Of a DNA stretch of 64,000 nt, positions 17,711 through 26,268 are shown piece by piece (the stretch's first letter is position 1; the number at the start of each line of letters is the position of its first letter). The translations under genes and the position numbers were made by a program. The notes under the pieces were generated by a model. That model was not told the DNA's origin. It did not search any database and worked only from the letters and a program-made list of their open reading frames with translations. The DNA is from an uncultured Methanosarcinales archaeon (lineage in GTDB: Archaea; Halobacteriota; Methanosarcinia; Methanotrichales; Methanotrichaceae): the NCBI GenBank assembly GCA_903871465.1, contig CAIQHB010000016.1:1-64000 (forward strand), in the 5' to 3' direction.

Positions 17711-18313
17711 ATGTATGTAGGCCGAATCGCGGTAGTAGGCCGTATCGGTGGGAGGAGTTTTGTCGCCTACAGAGTCTCCTCCCGCTCTTTTCCTAACCGT
17801 CTCGCCGAAGTGCGCAAAAAAAGTATACTCGTCTCGCCAAAAGACCCGGCTGACCTGGCCCGGAACCCTTACATCGCCTACAACTGCATACGCGTCGCTG
17901 ATGATGTGGCAGTTGTGGCGAATGGCACGCAAGCGGATATGATCCTGGAGAGGATCGAGGACGGACAAAAGCCTGGTGACGCCATCGCTTTGAGTCTGGT
18001 GGCTTACGGCTACGAGAGGGACGAGCTGGACACTCCGCGCATCGCAGGGGCTGTGAGCCGGGACAAGGCGTGGCTAGGGATCGCCAAGAGGGATGAGTTT
18101 CGAGTCAAAGAGTTCAAGCTAGTGGACGACCAGGCCTTTTTGGTCGCAACCTATGAGAAGACAAACTTCGTTGCCGTTTCCTTTGGCGGCGAGAATGCGG
18201 GCGAGATTGCCCAAAAAGCCTATGATCTATCCTTTGAGAGGCCTGTCTGTGCAGCTGCGGCTTATGAGTCGCAAGGAACCGGATTCGATCTGGCAGTTTA
18301 TAATCCGATGTAG
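17711..18313 (+). CDS. purO: Archaeal IMP cyclohydrolase
   Basis: 200 aa. Closes the purine ring, FAICAR to IMP, the last step of de novo purine synthesis; PurO replaces the cyclohydrolase half of bacterial PurH in many archaea. It begins M-Y-V-G-R-I-A-V-V-G, has F-V-A-Y-R-V-S-S-R-S-F-P-N-R, and R-N-P-Y-I-A-Y-N-C-I-R, all as in the family. It lies between porB (2 bp) and ftr (9 bp), so it should be transcribed with them. The sharing of formyl-carrier chemistry with Ftr is an attractive but unproven reason. Confidence 0.9.
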   Translation: MYVGRIAVVGRIGGRSFVAYRVSSRSFPNRLAEVRKKSILVSPKDPADLARNPYIAYNCIRVADDVAVVANGTQADMILERIEDGQKPGDAIALSLVAYGYERDELDTPRIAGAVSRDKAWLGIAKRDEFRVKEFKLVDDQAFLVATYEKTNFVAVSFGGENAGEIAQKAYDLSFERPVCAAAAYESQGTGFDLAVYNPM

Positions 18314-18322
18314 AGGTATGTT

Positions 18323-19213
18323 ATGGAGATCAATGGTGTTCAGATAGACGACACCTTTGCCGAAGCATTTCCCATAAAGATGGCAAGGGTGCAAATCACC
18401 GCTGTAACGGAGCGATGGGCTTTGGAGGCGGCGCGCGAAGCAACTGGTTTTGGAACGTCCGTCATAGGATGCTCGGCAGAGGCGGGCATTGAGTGCATAG
18501 TAGACGGAAGCGAGACCGTCGATGGCAGGCCGGGGGCAAACATCCTGATATGCAACATGGGCTACAAGAACCTGGAGAACTCACTGCTCTTTCGCCTGGG
18601 CCAGTGCGTCCTTACCGCGCCCACAACAGCTGCCTTCAGCGGCATGACTGAGGCGGAAAAGCAGTTTGATACCGGCAAGAAGCTGAGCTTCTTTGGAGAT
18701 GGCTACCAGAAGAATGAAAATATGAATGGAAGAAACGTCTGGAAGATCCCTTTAATGTCCGGCGACTTTATCGTCGAGCAGAGCTTCGGAGCCATCGAAG
18801 GAATTGCTGGCGGCAATTTTCTCATCCTGGGCCAGAACCAGATGGCAGCTCTGACCGCGGCCGAAGCGGCAGTTGACGCCATTCGTAAGCTCAAGGGCAC
18901 CATTACTCCTTTCCCGGGCGGCATTGTATCTAGCGGCTCTAAAGTAGGCTCCAAGTACAAGTTCCTTAAAGCCTCCACCAACACAGCCTTCTGCACATCG
19001 CTGCGATCGGACAATGTATGCACGCTGGCTGAGGATGTCTCCAGCGTCTTTGAGATCGTAATCAACGGCGTGAGCCGGGAAGCAATTCAGGCCTCCATGA
19101 AAGCAGGCATCCATGCAGCGTGCCATGTGCCAGGAGTTCTGAAGATAACTGCGGCCAATTACGAAGGAAAACTGGGCATTCATCAATTTCCGTTGCACAG
19201 GGTACTTGAGTGA
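18323..19213 (+). CDS. ftr: Formylmethanofuran:tetrahydromethanopterin formyltransferase
   Basis: 296 aa, the normal Ftr length. Moves the formyl group between methanofuran and tetrahydro(sarcina)pterin, the second step of CO2 reduction to methane or of methyl oxidation. It opens M-E-I-N-G-V-Q-I-D-D-T-F-A-E-A-F-P, the characteristic N-terminus, and carries T-G-F-G-T-S-V-I-G-C and D-G-R-P-G-A, followed by the C-terminal lobe A-C-H-V-P-G-V-L-K-I-T-A. Cytoplasmic homotetramer in characterised species. Ribosome binding site AGAGG precedes the ATG. Marks the organism as a methanogen or a close relative. Confidence 0.95.
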   Translation: MEINGVQIDDTFAEAFPIKMARVQITAVTERWALEAAREATGFGTSVIGCSAEAGIECIVDGSETVDGRPGANILICNMGYKNLENSLLFRLGQCVLTAPTTAAFSGMTEAEKQFDTGKKLSFFGDGYQKNENMNGRNVWKIPLMSGDFIVEQSFGAIEGIAGGNFLILGQNQMAALTAAEAAVDAIRKLKGTITPFPGGIVSSGSKVGSKYKFLKASTNTAFCTSLRSDNVCTLAEDVSSVFEIVINGVSREAIQASMKAGIHAACHVPGVLKITAANYEGKLGIHQFPLHRVLE

Positions 19214-19249
19214 AGCCCTGAACGCATTTTTTTGTGAGGAGATAAGATT

Positions 19250-19762
19250 TTGGCGATGACGGAAGTTGTTGTTGATACCCGCGACAAGATAAAATCCTGG
19301 CTCACAGAGGAGGGCCTATTCAAGGAAGAGGTCCAGGGCGAGAACCTTTACTATCAGATAGCTGCAGAGTTTCCTGTCTCATCTGGCAGACATCTTTCCA
19401 TCATCCAACCCCGGGATCATGAAGACATGATTGTGGTGTTCAGCAGGATAATGCTCGCGGATGTGCATCAAAAGGCATTTTCAGCCTTGCCGCCGAAGGA
19501 AAAAGAGCAACTTCTCTGGCAAATGCGCTACGACCTACTTTTTCAGGAGTCGAGCTTTGAGATCGAGCCGGTAGGTTTGGATATGCGAAGCATTCGTTTC
19601 ACCCGCGAGATCTACTATGACGGGCTGACCAAGAACAAGTTAATGGAGGCCGTGAGGGAGAACTTCAAATGCGAGCTCTATATCGTCTGGAAGTTCCAGG
19701 AGATCTTTGGTGAGGGCCCGGCAAATAGAGTCTCAAAGCCGCCTGAGCCTATGTACGGCTGA
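19250..19762 (+). CDS. DUF2299-like archaeal protein
   Basis: 170 aa, soluble, mixed alpha/beta. Probably the archaeal DUF2299 family, judged from the I-K-S-W-L-T-E-E-G-L start, a central R-Y-D-L-L-F-Q, and the R-F-T-R-E-I-Y-Y-D-G-L segment. Family function is unknown. The TTG at 19250 is chosen because GAGGAG stands 8 nt upstream; an ATG two codons later is further away. Last gene of the por-purO-ftr transcript; the next gene is convergent. Confidence 0.6.
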   Translation: MAMTEVVVDTRDKIKSWLTEEGLFKEEVQGENLYYQIAAEFPVSSGRHLSIIQPRDHEDMIVVFSRIMLADVHQKAFSALPPKEKEQLLWQMRYDLLFQESSFEIEPVGLDMRSIRFTREIYYDGLTKNKLMEAVRENFKCELYIVWKFQEIFGEGPANRVSKPPEPMYG

Positions 19763-19791
19763 AATTTCAGAATAAAAAAATGAGATTCAGG

Positions 19792-20508
19792 TTAAGAAAT
19801 CTCGTAGATCAACGTCACGCTAGCCGATACCTCCAACTGACCTGGTTGGATCGGCGTGGCAATATCAGCAAATAGTGCGTTCCTCGCAGTCGGTCCTGTG
19901 TAGCCGTAGCCTTCGGTTATCTCCAGAACGCGGCCCAGCTTCACACCCGCCGCTTTAGCCGCTACCTCAGCCTGTCTACGTGCGTCCTCGATGGCCAGAG
20001 TCAGGGCCTTATCATTTTGGGGACGGGGGTCTCTCAGGTCGAAGCTGACCTGTTGGATGCTGTTCGAGCCGGCGGACACTGCGGCATCCAGAACCCTGCC
20101 TACATCAGTCGTGTTGTTCAGCTTAACCGTGACCTGGTTGGTGGCCAGGAAGACGGGAGCTTTCGGCTTCTCGCTGGCCATCTTGGGCTGATCCTGAGGC
20201 ATAGTGGTCAGGCTGAAGCTGCTGGTCTGGATCTCATTCTCTGGAATTCCGGAAGCCTTTAGGGCATTGATGGTCTTATTCATCAATCCGGCATTTTCCC
20301 GAACGGCTCCTGCAGCGCTGGCGTTCTGCGTCTCCACTCCCAGTACGATTGTCGCCATATCTGGAGACGTGGTCACCTTGCCGTCACCCTGTACGGTCAG
20401 TTTGGACGCATTATTCTCAGTAACAGCTATGGCATTTGGAACTGCCAGAAAAAGTAGCATCAAACCCAGAAACACAATGCTTGAATTTTTCATAATAAAC
20501 CTCATCAT
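19792..20508 (-). CDS. Secreted SIMPL-domain protein (DUF541) 1
   Basis: 238 aa. Signal peptide in the first 29 residues, then the SIMPL domain: L-T-V-Q-G-D-G-K-V-T-T-S-P-D-M-A, E-I-Q-T-S-S-F-S-L, D-A-R-R-Q-A-E-V-A-A-K-A-A-G, and a final L-I-Y-E-I. SIMPL proteins form ring-like oligomers in bacteria and are usually exported; archaeal function is unknown. A second, diverged copy follows at 20630-21328 on the same strand, so the pair looks like a tandem duplication. Confidence 0.8.
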   Translation of the reverse strand: MMRFIMKNSSIVFLGLMLLFLAVPNAIAVTENNASKLTVQGDGKVTTSPDMATIVLGVETQNASAAGAVRENAGLMNKTINALKASGIPENEIQTSSFSLTTMPQDQPKMASEKPKAPVFLATNQVTVKLNNTTDVGRVLDAAVSAGSNSIQQVSFDLRDPRPQNDKALTLAIEDARRQAEVAAKAAGVKLGRVLEITEGYGYTGPTARNALFADIATPIQPGQLEVSASVTLIYEIS

Positions 20509-20629
20509 AATATCTTCCTTAATGCCTTATAGGTTTTCTTGAGATCGCATCGAATAGCCATCTCTCCGACGATGAGAGAAGATGATAGAAGATAAAAATG
20601 AGGGACGAATAAAAAAATAGTTTGCCGAC

Positions 20630-21328
20630 CTATATTATAAACTCATAGGTTACTACCACGTCCGAGGTAACATCTACCATATTTATCTGACCGGAGCTGC
20701 CGGGACTCGTCGCTTCTACACCTGGATAGCCGTAATCTGAGATGTCCAGAACCTTTCCCAGGCTGCCACCGGCTTCGCTTGCAACCTGTGCCGCATTCTC
20801 CTTGGCATTTGCCATAGCTTTTTGGCGAGCCTCATTCATAGCCTTGCTTGTATCGCTCAGACTGTATGCGGCTACATATGCATCAGCCTCTGCTGACCTG
20901 GCTGCATTCAGCACCTGGTTTATCCTGGACTCATCGGTGGTATTCAGCCTGACTACAGTCGACCTTTTCAGAGAAGAGGCTTTTTGCGTATTATTCTCGC
21001 ATACTGTGGTATTGTTCACTCTTTTACAGACCTTGCTGCTGGACTGAAAGCTCGTAATACCGCTGGATTGGCCGGGCAGTATATCGGAATCCTTAACTCC
21101 TGCGTTCTTCAGGACATTCAGCAAATTGTCTATCTTCGTTTGGACATCGGCCCGGGCCTCTGTCATGTTTTCATTATTGCTCTCCACCGAGACGGAAATC
21201 ATAACGGCATCTGCAGGAGTTGTCACAGTTCCCTCGCCCGCCATTGTTATGGTATGTTCCGCGCACTGTACAACTGCAAAGAGACCGGCCGAGATCATAA
21301 TGCAGAATACGATAACCAACCACTTCAT
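20630..21328 (-). CDS. Secreted SIMPL-domain protein (DUF541) 2
   Basis: 232 aa, signal peptide in residues 1-22. Same architecture as its neighbour (M-A-G-E-G-T-V-T-T-P-A-D-A, D-I-L-P-G-Q-S-S-G-I, A-N-A-K-E-N-A-A-Q-V-A) with an additional C-K-R-V-N-N-T-T-V-C-E-N insert near the middle that could form a disulfide outside the cell. About 120 bp separate the two genes and both run on the minus strand. Confidence 0.8.
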   Translation of the reverse strand: MKWLVIVFCIMISAGLFAVVQCAEHTITMAGEGTVTTPADAVMISVSVESNNENMTEARADVQTKIDNLLNVLKNAGVKDSDILPGQSSGITSFQSSSKVCKRVNNTTVCENNTQKASSLKRSTVVRLNTTDESRINQVLNAARSAEADAYVAAYSLSDTSKAMNEARQKAMANAKENAAQVASEAGGSLGKVLDISDYGYPGVEATSPGSSGQINMVDVTSDVVVTYEFII

Positions 21329-21530
21329 ATAATCCCCATTGATGAATGGCGCCCAAAGATATAAAAGCCTGCGGTTGGGCGAAGGGGGACCCCAAATTCC
21401 AATCTGCCAGAGTCCAAAGTTCTGCTTTCTGTCGCGGACCCGGGCCGCGAGCTAAAAAGCCCGAATCCCTGGAAAAGTGCCTCCCTGCTCGACCATCATC
21501 TTTAATTTCGGTATTCACATGCTTCTCGCC

Positions 21531-22328
21531 ATGAGCAGGATAGGAAAGTCGATCAGGCTGGAACGCATCCTGGATCGCAAGACTCACAGAACGGTAATAG
21601 TTCCCATGGATCACGGCATCTCGGTAGGCCCCATTGCCGGGCTGATTGATATGCCAGCCACAGTGGACAAGGTGGCCGAGGGCGGCGCCAATGCCGTTTT
21701 GGGACACATGGGCTTGCCGTTGCATGGTCATCGGGGCTATGGGCGTGATGTTGGACTTATCATTCATCTCTCTGCATCCAGCTCTCTTGGCCCCGATCCT
21801 AATCACAAGGTTCTGGTGACCGATGTGGAGGATGCCATCCGAGTAGGGGCAGACGCCGTAAGCATTCACGTCAACGTCGGGGCGGATGACGAAGCGGAAA
21901 TGCTACACGATTTGGGCAGAGTTGCACGCACCTGCGACTTATGGGGCATGCCTCTGATTGCCATGATGTATCCTCGCGGACCCAAGGTCACGTCTGAGCA
22001 CAACGTGGAGTACGTCAAGCTAGCCGCTCGCATCGGCTCAGAGCTGGGTGCGGATATAGTCAAGACCAACTACACAGGCTCTCCTGAAACCTTTCAGGAA
22101 GTTGTACAGGGCTGCAGCGTGCCTATAATCATTGCAGGTGGGCCTAAGATGGACACAGAGAGGGATTTATTGCAGATGGTATATGACGCCATAAAGGTTG
22201 GCGGAGCAGGCGTGGCCTTCGGCCGAAATGTCTTCCAGGCTGAGAACCCCACATTATTGGTCCGGAAGCTGAGCCGAGTCGTTCACTGCGGCTACACCCC
22301 AGAAGAAGCAGAGAAGGTCGTCCTCTAA
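21531..22328 (+). CDS. 2-amino-3,7-dideoxy-D-threo-hept-6-ulosonate (ADH) synthase
   Basis: 265 aa from the ATG at 21531. Class I (Schiff-base) aldolase-fold enzyme of the archaeal shikimate entry route (AroA'), condensing an aspartate-semialdehyde unit with a hexose-derived aldehyde. Motifs: [38 protein letters not shown], and [10 protein letters not shown] with the Schiff-base Lys. A fructose-bisphosphate aldolase role (same family) is possible, but the close match to the methanogen type favours ADH synthase. The frame also opens at ATG 21519 and 21477; N-terminal similarity begins at R-I-G-K-S-I-R-L-E. It supplies aromatic amino-acid precursors used by the trp operon at 57 kb. Confidence 0.8.
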   Translation: MSRIGKSIRLERILDRKTHRTVIVPMDHGISVGPIAGLIDMPATVDKVAEGGANAVLGHMGLPLHGHRGYGRDVGLIIHLSASSSLGPDPNHKVLVTDVEDAIRVGADAVSIHVNVGADDEAEMLHDLGRVARTCDLWGMPLIAMMYPRGPKVTSEHNVEYVKLAARIGSELGADIVKTNYTGSPETFQEVVQGCSVPIIIAGGPKMDTERDLLQMVYDAIKVGGAGVAFGRNVFQAENPTLLVRKLSRVVHCGYTPEEAEKVVL

Positions 22329-22439
22329 GCGATCTTCATCTCTTATTTGAGTATCCTTACGGGACTTATCACGCTCTAACAGATTCTAACAGATTGTCGA
22401 CCGTAAGCTATATCCACTTATTCGAATACATTTGGAAGC

Positions 22440-23207
22440 ATGAAGACCATCGTCCTGCTTCTACTGGCCATTTCCCTGGTGACCGTTCTGCCCGCCATGA
22501 GCCAGGATGCCAAATACTGGCTTGCTCAAACGCAAAGCGATTACAATAACGGCACTTATTCACTGGCCCTTGATGATATCGATGAATATCTGAATATCAA
22601 CTCCAGCGACCTATGGGCCTGGAACTTCAAGGCCAACCTGCTGATTAAGATGAAGAGATACAGCGACGCAGTGGACAGCTTTGACCAGATCATCAAGCTC
22701 GATAGCTCCAACGCGCAGGCCTACAATGATCGTGCCCTTATTCTATCCGGGAAGATGAGGCAGGATGAAGAGGCTTTGAATTCCTTGGATACGGCTCTTC
22801 AGATCGACTCCCGTAATGCCAACACCTGGTTCAACAAAGGCATGGTTCTGGAAAAGCTGAAGAGGTACAGCGAGGCTCTGGAAGCCTACGGCAAGGCTAC
22901 GACCTTGGATCCGTCGCTTGACAGGGCATGGTACCGCCAGGGGCATGTTCTCATGTTGACCGGGAGCTACGAGGCATCCTTGCAGTCTCTCGAAAAGGCG
23001 ACGAAGCTCAACCCAAAAAACTCTGACGCTCAGGACGATATAGGATTTGTCAATACGAAGCTGAATAGCCCCGATACGAAACCAAACATCGTTGAGAACG
23101 CGACTCTGCCTGATTCCTCCAACAAGGATTTCCAGGAGAATACAAATATGGCTGTTGAGGCAAAGGGCGCGGTTCCGGAGAAAACCATAGAGTTTCCTGT
23201 GGGATAA
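22440..23207 (+). CDS. Secreted tetratricopeptide repeat protein
   Basis: 255 aa. Signal peptide (1-20, V-L-P-A-M-S-Q), then about five TPR units between residues 25 and 200, for example A-W-N-F-K-A-N-L-L-I-K-M-K-R-Y and A-W-Y-R-Q-G-H-V-L-M-L-T-G-S-Y. The last 55 residues are disordered and N/T/P/E-rich. Scaffold-type protein outside the membrane; partner unknown. ATG start with GGAAGC close upstream; AGCTATATCC about 35 bp before is a possible TATA. Confidence 0.7.
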   Translation: MKTIVLLLLAISLVTVLPAMSQDAKYWLAQTQSDYNNGTYSLALDDIDEYLNINSSDLWAWNFKANLLIKMKRYSDAVDSFDQIIKLDSSNAQAYNDRALILSGKMRQDEEALNSLDTALQIDSRNANTWFNKGMVLEKLKRYSEALEAYGKATTLDPSLDRAWYRQGHVLMLTGSYEASLQSLEKATKLNPKNSDAQDDIGFVNTKLNSPDTKPNIVENATLPDSSNKDFQENTNMAVEAKGAVPEKTIEFPVG

Positions 23208-23316
23208 GCGACGGTCCAATGACTCCATACAATTTTTAATCCTAAAATAGTAATGGATGAGTCGTCTTAAAGAAACGGCGCCATATGGCATTTCCATATG
23301 GCTGGCCGCTCTCACT

Positions 23317-23742
23317 CTAATAACCCGTGTAATATGTCCCGGACGATCGTCCATAATATCGTCCATAAACTACACCGTAATTCTGTCCATTCAGCAAATC
23401 TGAAATTTCTTTTTGAATCATTTCGTTTATGCTTTCCGAATTATAAGCTCCGTTCAGATCAAAATAAGTATAATTTCCTTTTACTAACACATCTTTGCCG
23501 ATGTAATAACTCCTCAGGTCTTCCATGAGGTAGACGTATGTCGACCTATAGAGGCCGGATGCATCTACTCCGTCAAGGTTAACCGCGTCTCTGCCAATTA
23601 CAATGCTCGAAGGTGAAAGTACATTTGTGATTGTGCCTTTCATATCAAAGCTTGAATTCGTCATCTTCGTATCGGATCCTGCTGATGCTAGAACCTCTGA
23701 TAAGATCAGTGCCATTAATATTAGAATAAGTCCTCTCTTCAA
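23317..23742 (-). CDS. Small secreted protein with possible OB/SNase-like fold
   Basis: 141 aa. Signal peptide residues 1-20. The mature part has V-I-G-R-D-A-V-N-L-D-G-V-D-A-S-G-L-Y and L-M-E-D-L-R-S-Y-Y-I-G-K-D-V-L-V-K-G-N-Y followed by D-L-N-G-A-Y-N-S-E-S-I-N-E, reminiscent of the strand order of staphylococcal-nuclease-like domains, but the catalytic Arg/Glu/Arg set is not evident. It ends in a Y/G-rich tail. An inactive SNase-like fold is only a suggestion. Confidence 0.5.
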   Translation of the reverse strand: MKRGLILILMALILSEVLASAGSDTKMTNSSFDMKGTITNVLSPSSIVIGRDAVNLDGVDASGLYRSTYVYLMEDLRSYYIGKDVLVKGNYTYFDLNGAYNSESINEMIQKEISDLLNGQNYGVVYGRYYGRSSGTYYTGY

Positions 23743-23910
23743 GATAAAGCCTCCATGATAGATATATTACCGGCGTTAAGAAATAGTTTTGGGTAGTGAT
23801 ATCCATCTCGGCGTCTTGCGCCTTGAATGAATGTATTTGGAAAAATCGGACTGCAACCCACATATTCTTATAGGTTTAGGGAGTAATATTAGTAATGGGT
23901 GAACTAAACA

Positions 23911-24054
23911 ATGATAAAGAAACTTATTAAATTAGTGATCGGCATGATGGCCTTCTCGTGGTTTGCAAAAAAGATGCACCATCATTGCTGCTGCCATGAT
24001 GAGAAACATAAGGAAACAATGTCTTCCAAACTAAAGCATTACATGGACAAATAG
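23911..24054 (+). CDS. 47-aa His/Cys-rich microprotein
   Basis: A short frame from ATG 23911 to TAG 24052-24054. The first 20 residues are M-I-K-K-L-I-K-L-V-I-G-M-M-A-F-S-W-F-A-K, a weak membrane or amphipathic helix, followed by K-M-H-H-H-C-C-C-H-D-E-K-H-K and a basic tail. Four His and three Cys in about twelve residues suggest metal binding. GGTGA lies 8 nt before the ATG and CTTATAGG about 40 bp before it may be the promoter. It is not a family I know. Coding status is inferred from the start, ribosome binding site and composition. Confidence 0.5.
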   Translation: MIKKLIKLVIGMMAFSWFAKKMHHHCCCHDEKHKETMSSKLKHYMDK

Positions 24055-24182
24055 AGTGCGTCGTGGGTCGACAATGCAGGAACAAGAACATCTCTCTCAT
24101 CAAGAGATTACTTGCTTTGTCCCTGCCATCGATGCATCTAATGACGGCGTTTGAGAATCAAGGGAAAAGGCCATCCTGCAAC

Positions 24183-24365
24183 TTATTTTACTGGGGGTTG
24201 CGATTTATCTTCCCACGATGGCATTAAAATTTTAGTACCAGATCCAAGCTTCTCATTAGCTCTGCCATTTTCGTTCTCCACTATATCTTCAAATTTATCT
24301 AGATTGTCACGAAAAACTGTAATCAGTAACTCGCTTAATGACTTATGACAATTTCCTGAGGTCAT
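24183..24365 (-). CDS. Possible small hypothetical protein
   Basis: 60 aa, acidic-basic mixed, with S-L-S-E-L-L-I-T-V-F-R-D-N-L-D-K-F-E-D-I-V-E forming one clear amphipathic helix and then a P-S-W-E-D-K end. The composition looks protein-like, but no strong ribosome binding site precedes the ATG. It occupies the otherwise empty 24055-24413 stretch. Confidence 0.35.
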   Translation of the reverse strand: MTSGNCHKSLSELLITVFRDNLDKFEDIVENENGRANEKLGSGTKILMPSWEDKSQPPVK

Positions 24366-24413
24366 GGCTATTTAGATCGCAAATTATAAATTAGAATCTC
24401 ACATAATTACGTT

Positions 24414-24974
24414 TTGGATGAGGATTGGTGGATTGATGTTAGTCCGCCCTCTAAGGTGATTAAAGTGGAAACTGATGAAGAGATCGAAAAAATGGAGCTG
24501 ATAGATCTGGATAAACGAAGGCAGGCCCTGGCAGATTACCTTAAGATAGACCCCAAAGAGATAACTGCCTGCTCGTCTCGCATCAACGATGTGACGACTT
24601 TCCAGGCGAAAAATATGCTCTATTTGGTGGGCACAGAGGAAGAGGTAGATGCGGGCATTCGCGGATGCTTCGAGCACAACCTGGGCGATCTCGACACGGT
24701 TTTCATCGGACAGACGGCAAAGCTATCGGCTGGAGATGCTCAAATGGTCGACAGGCTCTGCGAGGTATTGGATGAGGATTTGGAGACCGATATCCTCAAT
24801 GAGGCTATTTTGGGTATAGTTAAAAAGTGCGGAGACCTGGAGAGCTTGATTGATGCGGCAGTTGCAGAAGTTGACAGAGGCCAGTTTCTGGCCGAAGACG
24901 GCGAGGAGAACCCCTTCGGAGACTACCTAATTTACAGGTTCCGAGAAGGACAATGCTCGGACTTCGATTATTGA
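24414..24974 (+). CDS. Acidic hypothetical protein
   Basis: 186 aa, TTG start; no ribosome binding site, but a TTATAAATTA about 28 bp upstream could give a near-leaderless mRNA. It is soluble and acidic, with Q-A-L-A-D-Y-L-K-I-D-P-K-E-I, L-Y-L-V-G-T-E-E-E-V-D-A-G-I and a C-terminal F-G-D-Y-L-I-Y-R-F. No family recognised. A later ATG at 24492 would remove the tryptophan-rich first 26 residues. Confidence 0.55.
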   Translation: MDEDWWIDVSPPSKVIKVETDEEIEKMELIDLDKRRQALADYLKIDPKEITACSSRINDVTTFQAKNMLYLVGTEEEVDAGIRGCFEHNLGDLDTVFIGQTAKLSAGDAQMVDRLCEVLDEDLETDILNEAILGIVKKCGDLESLIDAAVAEVDRGQFLAEDGEENPFGDYLIYRFREGQCSDFDY

Positions 24975-25064
24975 ATGAATTATGGAAATGTCGAGGAAAA
25001 CAAGTTGGGAATCTTTCCCTGGGCATACTTGTGCCCAGGAATCCTCTCCTTAGTAGATACAGTT

Positions 25065-25514
25065 CTAATTTTTGGCCTTTACGACAATAGTCTTGGCTAC
25101 GAAGTCTCCCAATCTCTGTTTCTTATCAGAGCGCCAGATCAATATTGCTCCGATTAAGTAGCCGATAATGCCGTCAATTATGCGGAGGATATTTCTTGTA
25201 AAAGCCTGGCTCATGTCTATGGGCTTGCCATCTTCTCGGACGACCTTTATCTTGGTTATCATCTTGCCGATGGTCTGGCCTCTTGACCCTTCAAGGTAAG
25301 TGTAGTAGCCTATGTAAAAGATGAAGTAGAATAACCCCCATGACCAAGGCGCAGTTCCTCGTTCCATCATACCAACTCCAAGGATTGTTCCTAGAGCTCC
25401 AAATATGATGCCGATGATTATGCCATCAATCAGCAGCGATACAAACCTTATGCCTATTCCCTGGTATGCCATATGCTCAGGATTCGCCAATTCCATCTGA
25501 TCCAAGTCTGCCAT
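25065..25514 (-). CDS. RDD-family membrane protein
   Basis: 149 aa with three transmembrane helices. RDD motif elements: G-I-R-F-V-S-L-L-I-D-G-I at the first helix (Arg and Asp), then Y-L-E-G-S-R-G-Q-T-I-G-K-M-I-T-K-I-K-V, and a C-terminal R-L-G-D-F-V-A-K-T-I-V-V. Many RDD proteins are of unknown function; some are linked to ion exchange. Ribosome binding site GAGAGGGG. Monocistronic. Confidence 0.8.
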   Translation of the reverse strand: MADLDQMELANPEHMAYQGIGIRFVSLLIDGIIIGIIFGALGTILGVGMMERGTAPWSWGLFYFIFYIGYYTYLEGSRGQTIGKMITKIKVVREDGKPIDMSQAFTRNILRIIDGIIGYLIGAILIWRSDKKQRLGDFVAKTIVVKAKN

Positions 25515-25725
25515 GACCCCTCTCCCGCAATTAATACATCTATAATGATAATATTTAAATACTTAATAAACGGGTGGATATTTTGCAAACGTATATCCTC
25601 GCGTTTCCTTTCGAGACTATATCAATTAATTTATGTTATTACTATTTAGACCTTTCGAAGTATGGGTTGATGGATGTTGCAAATCCCGAGAGAGATGAAT
25701 CCCAGCACTAAAAAAAGGTAGGCCC

Positions 25726-25956
25726 TCACAAATCCAGCCGGAACTCTTGCGGCCACAGCTCCCTTTCTTCATGGCGATCTTCCGAGATCTGAGCTTCGTC
25801 AAATCGATTCAGGATCATCTCTTCCACCTCTGAGATCCCGATCCGAAAGACCTCCGCCAGGATCTCCTTGGCCGTTTCCAGCTCCCTCTCCTTTGGATCA
25901 GAGTGATACACAGCCTTTTTTTGTGGCTTAGTTAGCAACCCAAGGACTCCTGCCAT
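25726..25956 (-). CDS. Small hypothetical protein
   Basis: 76 aa: a basic N-terminus, a central amphipathic helix E-T-A-K-E-I-L-A-E-V-F-R-I-G-I-S-E-V-E-E-M-I, and the end L-W-P-Q-E-F-R-L-D-L. The helix-plus-LWPxxF tail looks like a small conserved protein type, and another short protein at 28261 also ends in E-L-W-P-E. Start ATG with weak upstream site. Function unknown. Confidence 0.5.
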   Translation of the reverse strand: MAGVLGLLTKPQKKAVYHSDPKERELETAKEILAEVFRIGISEVEEMILNRFDEAQISEDRHEERELWPQEFRLDL

Positions 25957-26268
25957 AGGATCAACTACTACGTGTAAGCTTAAGTAGTTTTGCCGGAAAA
26001 AGATATCGATGAACCATTTTTACATAATAGGTAGTATGAATAAGATACAAAAGAATGAATGATATTGGAGATGCAATTGGCCGCGTTATCTCGTCGGTGC
26101 GGGTGGATGAAAGCCGGTGAGTTCACTCGTCGGGCTGTATTCCGGTCGAGCGGATTGTCGGGCTCCACTCAGCCGCTCCACTCAGCCCAGGCTCCTGGTT
26201 TGGATCTCTCCGGACGGGCAACCTTTAAAATTGTTGCGTGCAATTGTCTCTTTGTGGTGGTTAGTCGA

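Noticed and set aside
22374-22396. Short direct repeat CTAACAGATT twice
   Set aside because: Two 10-bp copies only, no third unit and no link to a promoter element; probably chance.
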